Positions 1 through 5,599 of a stretch of DNA of 8,673 nucleotides are shown here, piece by piece. The stretch is from positions 1 through 8,673 of the forward strand of contig CAZLSB010000175.1 in assembly GCA_964561825.1 (NCBI GenBank). The letters run 5' to 3'. Within the stretch, counting starts at the first letter, position 1. Every line of letters begins with the position of its first letter. The position numbers and the translations under genes are program-made. The notes beneath the pieces are model-generated. The model worked only from the letters and a program-made list of their open reading frames with translations. It ran no database searches and was not told the DNA's origin. The DNA is from JADKFD01 sp964561825 (GTDB taxonomy: Bacteria > Pseudomonadota > Gammaproteobacteria > Xanthomonadales > SZUA-5).

Positions 1-14
1 GACAGTGCTCCGAT

Positions 15-41
15 GTCACGTAGGCCTGCGGCCAACGTGAC
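15..41. repeat. Inverted repeat, 7 + 4 base-pair stem
   Basis: GTCACGT (15-21) pairs with ACGTGAC (35-41), then after one A/A mismatch GGCC (23-26) pairs with GGCC (30-33) around a TGC loop. An overlapping alternative, CGTAGG (19-24) with CCTACG (41-46), would exclude the first fold. No T-run follows on either side. Confidence 0.6.
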
Positions 42-120
42 CTACGCATCAACGCTGAAAAACAATGCATTAAAATCAATTGCTTGCGATATGTTTGGTG
101 AGGGTCCCGGTCGATCCAGT

Positions 121-139
121 CTGGCGGCAGAGCCGCCAG
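121..139. repeat. Perfect hairpin, 8-base stem, 3-base loop
   Basis: CTGGCGGC (121-128) pairs with GCCGCCAG (132-139) around AGA. It is a strong GC-rich stem lacking an adjacent T-run. Confidence 0.65.
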
Positions 140-145
140 CCCTTC

Positions 146-182
146 AAGCCGGCGAGCGGCATGTCGCGCAAGCCGCCGGCTT
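146..182. repeat. Inverted repeat, 9-base stem
   Basis: AAGCCGGCG (146-154) pairs with CGCCGGCTT (174-182) across a 19-base loop. It starts seven bases after the hairpin at 121-139. Confidence 0.6.
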
Positions 183-211
183 TCACCCCTGTAGGTACGC
201 TTGTTCGCGCA

Positions 212-288
212 TCAAACTGCGTGGGGTCTTTCGCTCCGATCGGTGGATGCCTCGCGACGGCGTCGCTCGGCAGCCCGGGGCAGTTTGA
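212..288. repeat. Long-range 9-base inverted repeat enclosing a small hairpin, next to the rsgA stop
   Basis: TCAAACTGC (212-220) is perfectly complementary to GCAGTTTGA (280-288). Inside lie the palindrome CCGATCGG (236-243) and the hairpin GCGAC-GGC-GTCGC (254-266). The outer arm ends eight bases before the rsgA stop codon (297-299), so it would fall in the 3' untranslated region of rsgA mRNA. Confidence 0.6.
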
Positions 289-296
289 CTCGCGCC

Positions 297-1364
297 CTAT
301 TCGCGGCCCTTCTTCTTCAATACCTCGCGCAGTGAGCGGGCCATCGCGGCGTCGAATTGTTTGCGTTCGCGACGTGCGATGGGGCTTTCGCCGGCGCGGG
401 CGATTTCGCCACTGAGTTTGCTCCAACTGGCCAGACGCAGCGGATCAAGTTGGCTGGCTTCCACCGCGGCGCGCACCGCGCAACCGGGTTCTTTCTCGTG
501 TTGGCAATCGCGAAACCGGCAGGCGGCAGCGAGCGCTTCAACATCATCAAATCCGGCCTCAGCCAAGTCTTCGTCACCGGTCAGTTTGATCTCGCGCAGC
601 CCAGGTGTGTCGATCAAACAGGCGCCACCCGGTAGCGGTTTCAGCGCCCGCGATACGGTGGTGTGGCGGCCGCGACCGTCGTTTTCGCGAACCGTGCCAG
701 TGGCCTGAATTTCGCTGCCCAACAGCGTATTAGTCAGCGTCGATTTGCCGGCGCCGGATGATCCGATTAATACCGCGGTCTGACCCGGCTGCAAGCTTTG
801 CGCCAATGCCGCGCAGCTGTCCGGCGATTTGGCGTTGAGTACGAACACCGGCGTGCCAGGCGCGATCGCCTCAACCGATAGTCGGACTTGCTCGAGTTCC
901 TCGGCGCGATCTGCTTTGGTCAGGATCAACGCCGGCTGCACGCCAGAACCGGTGACCAGCGCCAGATAACGTTCGATGCGACGCAAATTGAAGTCGCGAT
1001 CCAGGCCGGTAACGATCAATACATGATCGATATTCGACGCAATCGCTTGGCGTGCCTGGGTTTCACCGGCGGCGCCGCGCACCAGCGTGGAGAAGCGCGG
1101 TAGCAGTTCTTCAATGATCCATTCGCCACCGTGGCGCAGCGCCGCAAAACACCAGTCGCCCACGCAAGGGCGCTCGCTGGCCTGCGCTACCCGGTGCCGC
1201 AAACGTGGTAAAGACTTGGCCGGCCAAGTGTCCTTGCCATCGTGAATCACATACCCAGAGCGATGCTGCTCAACAATGCGCGCAACAATGCTATCGGCCG
1301 GGACCTGCAAATCCGGCCAATGCTGCGCGGCAAAGCCGATCGCCGAGAGTCGTTCGAGGTGCAA
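297..1364 (-). CDS. rsgA: RsgA, ribosome small-subunit-dependent GTPase A
   Basis: This cytoplasmic GTPase of the RsgA/YjeQ family checks and releases late 30S subunits; GTP hydrolysis is stimulated by the small subunit. The 355-residue product has the expected layout: an OB-fold region (about residues 1-95), then a circularly permuted GTPase with its motifs in G4-G1-G3 order (TKAD at 149-152, GSSGAGKST at 201-209, DTPG at 262-265). A likely switch I, RHTT, lies at 223-226. The C-terminal zinc site C-x4-C-x-H-x5-C is complete at C282, C287, H289 and C295. The length is typical. The start is TTG at 1364; no ATG or GTG lies nearby in frame, and AAAAGG (minus strand, 1378-1373) sits 8 bases upstream. 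The gene stands alone, 453 bases from the NUDIX gene and ending in a hairpin-rich region. The identification is secure; the exact start is less so. Confidence 0.96.
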   Translation of the reverse strand: MHLERLSAIGFAAQHWPDLQVPADSIVARIVEQHRSGYVIHDGKDTWPAKSLPRLRHRVAQASERPCVGDWCFAALRHGGEWIIEELLPRFSTLVRGAAGETQARQAIASNIDHVLIVTGLDRDFNLRRIERYLALVTGSGVQPALILTKADRAEELEQVRLSVEAIAPGTPVFVLNAKSPDSCAALAQSLQPGQTAVLIGSSGAGKSTLTNTLLGSEIQATGTVRENDGRGRHTTVSRALKPLPGGACLIDTPGLREIKLTGDEDLAEAGFDDVEALAAACRFRDCQHEKEPGCAVRAAVEASQLDPLRLASWSKLSGEIARAGESPIARRERKQFDAAMARSLREVLKKKGRE

Positions 1365-1372
1365 TGGATTGG

Positions 1373-1378
1373 CCTTTT
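1373..1378 (-). promoter_or_regulatory. Probable ribosome binding site of rsgA
   Basis: AAAAGG on the minus strand lies 8 bases before the TTG at 1364. It is the main support for the TTG start, as no ATG or GTG codon is available nearby in frame. Confidence 0.55.
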
Positions 1379-1446
1379 GGTTGAAGTTTGATGCGTGGTG
1401 AGTCAGAGCGAGAGCAATGGTGGCATAGCGATCGGCAGGGCTGTGC

Positions 1447-1473
1447 GCCCTTCAACGGATTGAATTGAAGGGC
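1447..1473. repeat. Perfect inverted repeat in the rsgA upstream region
   Basis: GCCCTTCAA (1447-1455) pairs with TTGAAGGGC (1465-1473) across a 9-base loop. It lies 83 bases upstream of the rsgA start. There is no U-rich run on the minus-strand side, so a simple intrinsic terminator is not favoured. It could be a leader hairpin or an operator-like site; the role is unknown. Confidence 0.6.
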
Positions 1474-1511
1474 CAGCCGCGCGTTGTACTTAACGGCCAA
1501 CCGCCCGTTTT

Positions 1512-1700
1512 ATACCAGCCTGGGGCAACGCCCCAGGTTTGCGCGTGAAGAATACCCTTGAGCGCTGAAAGTGCGATCCATTTGTACCGCTTGGCTCGCG
1601 TTTGGGTTGCGATGCGGTGATGGTTGAACGGAATAGGACGGGCTTTCAGGTCTCATTTTGTTTGGCGGCGGTTACCTGGGGCGTGGCCCCAGGCTGGTAT
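1512..1700. repeat. REPIN/MITE-like element: two inverted palindromic repeats
   Basis: The 26 bases at 1512-1537 (ATACCAG head, then CCTGGGGC-AAC-GCCCCAGG) recur inverted at 1675-1700 with a single mismatch, in the loop. Each end is itself a hairpin with a perfect 8-base stem and 3-base loop, and the ATACCAG heads face outward. This is the layout of REP doublets (REPINs), non-autonomous elements usually moved in trans by Y1 REP-associated tyrosine transposases. The 137 bases between hold no gene. No transposase is in the window. Confidence 0.75.
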
Positions 1701-1765
1701 GGGGACGCGCCTTTGGCGCTGGTAAGCTCGGCGACGGCGTTTGGGCTAGCGCATGGTCCTGTTCA

Positions 1766-1814
<49 letters not shown>

Positions 1815-1817
1815 CCC

Positions 1818-2306
1818 TCACAGCCGCGCATAGCTCCACGACAGCATATGCCCGTTCTGATAAGGCATAACGCCGTGGAAGGGGCGCGGGTCGCTGTCAA
1901 ATACCAGCGGCAAGAAGTGGCGGTCACCATCCCATAAGGGCAATCCACCCATGTGTGCGAGGTCGATCCATTCCAAGCTACCCTCGGCATTGCTGGGGGG
2001 CGGCGTGCCACTAAATTGGCTGATCAGGAACAAAAAACCAAACCAATCTTCGCCGTGTTTACCAAAGCCGGGCCAGGACAGCGTGCCGCGTAGGCTCATT
2101 TGGCCGCAGTCAATGGCCGCTTCTTCGCGGATTTCCCTACGCATGCCGCTGACGATGTCTTCACCGGGTTCTAGCTTGCCACCCAGGCCGTTGTACTTGC
2201 CTAGGTGAGCATCGTTGGCGCGCGCGTTGCGATTTACCAACAACACTTTGCTGCGACACGGCGACAACACATAACCCAGCGTCGCCAGAATCGGCGTGTA
2301 TGGCAC
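1818..2306 (-). CDS. NUDIX hydrolase, MTH1/MutT-like (probable 8-oxo-dGTP diphosphatase)
   Basis: This 162-residue single-domain NUDIX hydrolase probably cleans the nucleotide pool by hydrolysing oxidised dNTPs such as 8-oxo-dGTP to the monophosphate. The NUDIX box lies at residues 43-65: G43, E49, R57, E58, E61 and E62 fit G-x5-E-x7-RE-U-x-EE-x-G-U. The usual glycine at position 64 is alanine; all acidic metal ligands are present. The segment YNGLGGKLEPGED (38-50) resembles the WNGFGGK stretch of MTH1-type enzymes. A conserved-looking C-terminal half contains GKHGEDWFGF and DGDRHFLPLVFD. The start is GTG at 2306; the next in-frame ATG would fall inside the NUDIX box (M55), and GAGGG (2320-2316) lies 9 bases upstream. 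The gene begins two bases after the stop of the RhlE-like gene, so the two are very probably cotranscribed and translationally linked. The family is secure; the substrate is inferred. Confidence 0.92.
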   Translation of the reverse strand: MPYTPILATLGYVLSPCRSKVLLVNRNARANDAHLGKYNGLGGKLEPGEDIVSGMRREIREEAAIDCGQMSLRGTLSWPGFGKHGEDWFGFLFLISQFSGTPPPSNAEGSLEWIDLAHMGGLPLWDGDRHFLPLVFDSDPRPFHGVMPYQNGHMLSWSYARL

Positions 2307-2308
2307 GC

Positions 2309-5071
2309 TCAGCGGCCCTCGGCGCGGCGCGATCGCCCCGGCCGTTGTGGGCCGCGAGCCTCAGCCGGTTGTCCGCGCCCGGCTTGTCCGGCGGGGCCCG
2401 GACCCTTGCGACGACCCGGTGGCGCACTGCGCGTGATTGGCGCGCGCACCACACTATCGGCCACCAATTGTGGTTCGTGCTCGGCGTAGGTCCAAGATGG
2501 ACGATTGGTGTCTGGGCCAAGCACGCTCCATTGGTCGCGAAAGGTGTCCGGCTGGCGCTCGTCGTAGATGTTCGCGCGATCTTCGTCAATCACCACGGTG
2601 GCAAACGGATCGCGGCGCCCACGGCGGCTGCCGGCGATATTGGCGTTGATCTGCGACGACGGTGGCGCCGCCAGCGAATTGCCACGCGTTGGACCGTCGT
2701 CGTCGTCAAAGTCCGGCACGGGCGAGCTATCGAAAAACGGTTGACGATCATCCAAGGGTTGTTCGTCACCGCGCGGCGCGCGCGGCTGGCGATCACCGCG
2801 AAATGGCCGATCCGCGCGCAGTTTACGATCCGCGCGTACTGGCCGATCCGCGCGTGCCGGCGGACGTTCGGTCCGCGGCGTGGCTTCGCGCGGCGTGGCT
2901 TCGCGCGGTGCGGCTTCACGTGCTGCGGCTTCACGCGGCGGACGCTCGCCGCGCGGCGGACGCTCGGCACACGCTTTGCGGTCGCCATGACGATCGGCGC
3001 GCGGCGCGCGCAGCGGGCGTGTAGGCGTCGCCTCGGTGGGTTGCGCATCACCGGGTTGCGCATCGCCCGGTTCGCCGTCTGCGCTGATGACCGGCAGGGT
3101 AGCGGGCTCAACCTCGACTGGCGCGGTGTCGCGCGGGCGTGGCTCACGGATGGGCCGACCGCGACGATCGCGTCGCACGCGTTGGGTGTCCTCACGTTTG
3201 ACCTCGACCGGCGCCGCAACGGGGCCGGCATCGTCGCTGGTCGTTTCGACTTCAGCGCGCACGATCGGATCACGTTCCGGATCAAAGGGCTCGGCGCCTT
3301 CAAAACCCGCCAAAGGCAGCAATTCGATCGGACTTTGCAACAAATCCCGCATCGCGCGGAACTGCACAGATTCCTCTTGCGTGATGATGGTGATCGCCAA
3401 GCCGGGCGTGTGTGCCGTGCCGGTGCGCAGCACGCGCAACGTGTAATCCTCGGCGATATGCGGCAAATCGTAGCTGAGCACCGATTGCAAACCGTGCACA
3501 TCTAACAAACGCGCGGCGATATCAGTGATCACCAGTGCATTTAAACCGCCATTCTTGAAGCCCTCCAGCGCTCGCGCTCGTGCGCCGTAACTTTTGTCAC
3601 CGTGGATTGCGGCCGCTTTGAAACCCGCGCGTTCCAAAAAGCGCGCGATCTTGTCGGCGCCATGTTTGGTGCGCGTGTACACCAAACTTGGGCTCTCCGG
3701 CGTTTGCGCTAACAGGTACTCCAACACCTCACGTTTGCGACCCAGCGCGACCGGATGCACCCGATGCACCACGCTCATCGGCGGGCTGAAGGGCTCCGTC
3801 GACATCAGCGGCGGCTTTAGCAAAGAGATCGCAATGGGCTCGACTGGCTCGACACTGGCTAGGGCTTGCGTTACCACAGGCTCAATTGACGCGGCGACTG
3901 GCCGATTGCGCGCTTGCTGCGGCGGCCGCGAGCGGGCGTCGCGCGGCTTGGGCACGGCCATGGCCGGCGTGACATGCGCCTCAAATTTGGCCGGCGGCGG
4001 CGCGACTTCCACTTGCGCGGGGCTTGCCTCGATGCTCGCAATCACAGCCGGCGCAAGCTTCGGCGCGGCAGTTTTGCGCACCAAACTGAGCTTCAGCACC
4101 CCTGGTGAAGCAGCGGACGCGCTCTCCGGCGCAGCCTGCGCGCTGGTCTCAATCGGCAGTTCTACCACGGGTTCAACGGTTGGCGCGAGGATTGGCTCAA
4201 CTGGCGTTGCAACGATCAACTCGATAGGCGCTGCGAGGATTGGCTCAACTGGCGTTGCAACGATCAACTCGATAGGCGCTGCGAGGATTGGCTCAACCAT
4301 CGCCACGGCGAGCGGCTGCGCTGGCGCCTTGGCGCGCGGCGCGGCGCGTTTACGCGGCTTTGCGGCGGGCGGGGCGGCAACGGCGGCGATGGGCACGGCG
4401 ATAGCGGTAATGCTTTGAGGTGGCAGCCCCAGCGCATCAGAAGCCAAGCTCACTGGCATGACAGCGGCAGCGATTTCTGGCAACGCAAGGCTAGGTTCTG
4501 GCAGCGCTCTTACCACTTCCGGCGCCAGGGTTGCTTCGGGTAAAGGTGCCTTTGCTTCTGGCAACGCTACGCGAGCTTCCGGCAAGGTCACGATTGCTGC
4601 TGGCAACGCGGCGGAGGCTTCCGGCAACACCACGGGAGCACCCGGCAATGCCACGCTTGCTTCTGGCAATGCGGCAGGAGCCTCCGGCATCGCTGCGGGC
4701 GCTTCCGGCAACACGGAGCGGACCTCTGGCAAGGCCACCGCAGCGTCTGGCACTACTGCAGACGCGTTTAGCACCGCAGGTTCTGGCAGGGCAGGCGCAG
4801 CGCTGCGTGCTCTGCTGCGCCGTGGCTTCGGCGGCGCGCTATGTCCCATCGCAGCGACACCCGCAAAGATCGCGGCGGCCACGGCGGCGGCGTCAAACGC
4901 GGGCGCGGGTTTCGCCTTGGGTTTGACCGGTGCTGGGTTGCTGGCAACTTCGCTTGGCGCGCTGGGCGGCGGTGCGAATGCATCAGCTTGGATGGGAATC
5001 GTTTGAGTTTCTGCCGTAGTGGTCTTGCTCGACGCCACTTTGCGCGACAGCCTGGGCTTGCCGGGACTCAT
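2309..5071 (-). CDS. RhlE-derived protein with RecA2 (helicase C-terminal) domain only, between long low-complexity arms
   Basis: The product is 920 residues. Residues 1-430 are Ala/Pro/Val-rich and probably disordered. They include a hydrophobic run (58-76) followed by KPRRSR, a 7-residue xLPEAxx repeat (about 113-200) and a duplicated 16-residue unit (259-297). Residues 432-595 match the RecA2 domain of RhlE DEAD-box RNA helicases: YTRTKHGA (465-472), AAIHGDKSYGARARAL (487-502), TDIAARLLD (516-524). Residues 596-920 form an Arg/Asp/Pro-rich tail with PREAT and RADR repeats and a basic end, plausible for RNA or ribosome binding. No RecA1 domain exists: there is no Q motif, Walker A or DEAD. 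Motif V has L522 for Gly; motif VI reads LRVLRTGT (545-552) where RhlE has HRIGRTGR, so ATP-driven unwinding is unlikely. The ATG at 5071 is chosen over GTG at 5116 because AAGGAGA (5088-5082) precedes it at a 10-base spacing. A scaffold or regulator role is inference. Confidence 0.85.
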   Translation of the reverse strand: MSPGKPRLSRKVASSKTTTAETQTIPIQADAFAPPPSAPSEVASNPAPVKPKAKPAPAFDAAAVAAAIFAGVAAMGHSAPPKPRRSRARSAAPALPEPAVLNASAVVPDAAVALPEVRSVLPEAPAAMPEAPAALPEASVALPGAPVVLPEASAALPAAIVTLPEARVALPEAKAPLPEATLAPEVVRALPEPSLALPEIAAAVMPVSLASDALGLPPQSITAIAVPIAAVAAPPAAKPRKRAAPRAKAPAQPLAVAMVEPILAAPIELIVATPVEPILAAPIELIVATPVEPILAPTVEPVVELPIETSAQAAPESASAASPGVLKLSLVRKTAAPKLAPAVIASIEASPAQVEVAPPPAKFEAHVTPAMAVPKPRDARSRPPQQARNRPVAASIEPVVTQALASVEPVEPIAISLLKPPLMSTEPFSPPMSVVHRVHPVALGRKREVLEYLLAQTPESPSLVYTRTKHGADKIARFLERAGFKAAAIHGDKSYGARARALEGFKNGGLNALVITDIAARLLDVHGLQSVLSYDLPHIAEDYTLRVLRTGTAHTPGLAITIITQEESVQFRAMRDLLQSPIELLPLAGFEGAEPFDPERDPIVRAEVETTSDDAGPVAAPVEVKREDTQRVRRDRRGRPIREPRPRDTAPVEVEPATLPVISADGEPGDAQPGDAQPTEATPTRPLRAPRADRHGDRKACAERPPRGERPPREAAAREAAPREATPREATPRTERPPARADRPVRADRKLRADRPFRGDRQPRAPRGDEQPLDDRQPFFDSSPVPDFDDDDGPTRGNSLAAPPSSQINANIAGSRRGRRDPFATVVIDEDRANIYDERQPDTFRDQWSVLGPDTNRPSWTYAEHEPQLVADSVVRAPITRSAPPGRRKGPGPAGQAGRGQPAEARGPQRPGRSRRAEGR
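2316..2320 (-). promoter_or_regulatory. Ribosome binding site of the NUDIX gene
   Basis: GAGGG on the minus strand ends 9 bases before the GTG start at 2306. It lies inside the last codons of the RhlE-derived gene, which supports the GTG start and close translational linkage of the pair. Confidence 0.65.
2879..2908 (-). repeat. 15-base tandem repeat encoding PREAT in the tail of the RhlE-derived protein
   Basis: The unit cgtggcttcgcgcgg is present twice in direct succession and more degenerate copies follow. It encodes repeated PREAT/PREAA units in the basic tail. A similar short duplication at 3038-3067 (gggttgcgcatc core) encodes GDAQPGDAQP. Both add multiples of three bases and keep the frame. 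Confidence 0.75.
4185..4297 (-). repeat. 48-base perfect tandem repeat (16-residue unit) in the RhlE-derived gene
   Basis: Two identical 48-base copies (4185-4232 and 4233-4280) are followed by 17 bases of a third before the sequence diverges. Each copy encodes a rotation of AAPIELIVATPVEPIL. The absence of even silent differences points to recent duplication, in contrast with the older diverged 21-base repeats downstream in + coordinates. Confidence 0.93.
4472..4735 (-). repeat. 21-base (7-residue) in-frame repeat, xLPEAxx, in the RhlE-derived gene
   Basis: The LPE core recurs exactly every 7 residues at positions 114, 121, 128 (MPE), 135, 142 (LPG), 149, 156 (LPA), 163, 170 and 177. After a one-residue shift it recurs at 190 and 197. 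DNA copies have diverged but keep the 21-base period, so this is an old in-frame expansion. With a proline in each unit the segment is likely extended rather than a coiled coil. Confidence 0.85.
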
Positions 5072-5081
5072 GTATTTGCAA

Positions 5082-5088
5082 TCTCCTT
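5082..5088 (-). promoter_or_regulatory. Ribosome binding site of the RhlE-derived gene
   Basis: AAGGAGA on the minus strand ends 10 bases before the ATG at 5071. It is the best Shine-Dalgarno match in the window. It places the start at 5071; starting at the upstream GTG (5116) would put the motif inside the coding region. Confidence 0.8.
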
Positions 5089-5444
5089 TGGATCTCCAGG
5101 ATGGTGTTAAAGCCACCGAAGAGAGTCAGCGTTGAGCGGACCGAATTTACCGCGCTCTAATCTTGCTGTTTGGGTTTTTCACGGCTAATTACTTTCAGCC
5201 TGATTCACGGACGTATTGGCATTCATCAGGGTAAGTACCCTTCGACGGAATCCCTGCAATCGGGTAATCCCGATCAATCGTTCGCGTGAACGTCGAAGAC
5301 TGTACGCGATCGTGTGGCGCTTGTCATCCATGCGTGTGATCAAGGGTGCGAGTCAAACTGATGTGGTGATCCATGGTCGCCGTCATTTCGCGCGGCCAGA
5401 ATCAAACGCTGGAGGACAAAACAGCGGATTCTGGGTCTGCGCTG

Positions 5445-5550
5445 TGCGCTGACGATTTTCCTCCTTTGTGCGGGAGAAGCGTTCGATCACAGATCGAACC
5501 CACCAAGAGCGGCTTTTGCTCCGGGCCAGCGCTGCGCTGACGATTTTCCT
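5445..5550. repeat. 18-base direct repeat, 88 bases apart
   Basis: tgcgctgacgattttcct occurs at 5445-5462 and again at 5533-5550, exact in both. Weaker similarity continues after each copy (gagaagcg against gagaggcg), suggesting a diverged tandem duplication of roughly 88 bases downstream of recQ. Confidence 0.8.
5481..5499. repeat. Perfect hairpin downstream of recQ
   Basis: GTTCGATC (5481-5488) pairs with GATCGAAC (5492-5499) around ACA. It lies about 100 bases beyond the recQ stop, between the two copies of the 18-base direct repeat. No U-run follows on the minus strand, so an intrinsic terminator call is weak. Confidence 0.65.
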
Positions 5551-5599
5551 GCAAGAGAGAGGCGTGGTTGAAAACCCGCCCCACCCATCCCACAAGAAC

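Larger units (their letters stand above)
1..296. other. Hairpin-rich non-coding region downstream of rsgA
   Basis: No convincing gene is seen here. Four inverted repeats follow one another: 15-41, 121-139, 146-182 and 212-288, the last enclosing a small GCGAC/GTCGC hairpin. Short open frames on both strands show no recognisable domain. The region directly follows the rsgA stop (297), so it may form the 3' end of its transcript or be a structured repeat element. A structured RNA is possible but unproven. Confidence 0.5.
5072..5599. other. Intergenic region between recQ and the RhlE-derived gene
   Basis: These 528 bases contain no convincing gene and no trace of a RecA1/DEAD domain that could be the missing front half of the RhlE-derived gene. 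They hold the ribosome binding site of that gene (5082-5088), a TC-rich leader, and, nearer recQ, an 18-base direct repeat and a perfect hairpin. The gap implies a separate promoter for the RhlE-derived gene, but no -35/-10 pair is convincing. Confidence 0.6.

Noticed and set aside
76..426. Short overlapping frames at the left edge (minus 76-426, plus 80-415)
   Set aside because: They run through hairpins and into rsgA, have no recognisable domain and no supporting ribosome binding site.
1492..1511. Plus-strand terminator-like stem AACGG/CCGTT followed by TTTT
   Set aside because: The stem is only 5 base pairs and no plus-strand gene lies upstream for it to end.
2300..3505. Long plus-strand open frame of about 400 codons opposite the tail of the RhlE-derived gene
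   Set aside because: Its Arg/Ala-rich product has no domain and mirrors the repetitive GC-rich coding strand. The minus-strand frame holds the recognisable RecA2 domain and the good ribosome binding site.
3776..3778. Internal ATG (residue 432) as the start of a stand-alone RecA2 protein
   Set aside because: The only GGAG upstream is 15 bases away, too far for a normal site, while the frame has a strong start at 5071.
3594..5006. Plus-strand open frames with Ala/Ser/Gly-rich repeats (ASGNA type)
   Set aside because: These are antisense readings of the LPEA and 48-base repeats. Absence of stops follows from the low-complexity composition.
5125..5215. Possible sigma70 promoter for the RhlE-derived gene (CAAACA, 17 bases, TAAATT on the minus strand)
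   Set aside because: The -35 matches the consensus at only three of six positions and other weak pairs are equally good, so no promoter is called.
5383..5595. Two minus-strand frames of 63-70 codons between recQ and the RhlE-derived gene
   Set aside because: They overlap in different frames across a repeat and palindrome. This is typical of spurious frames in intergenic repeats.
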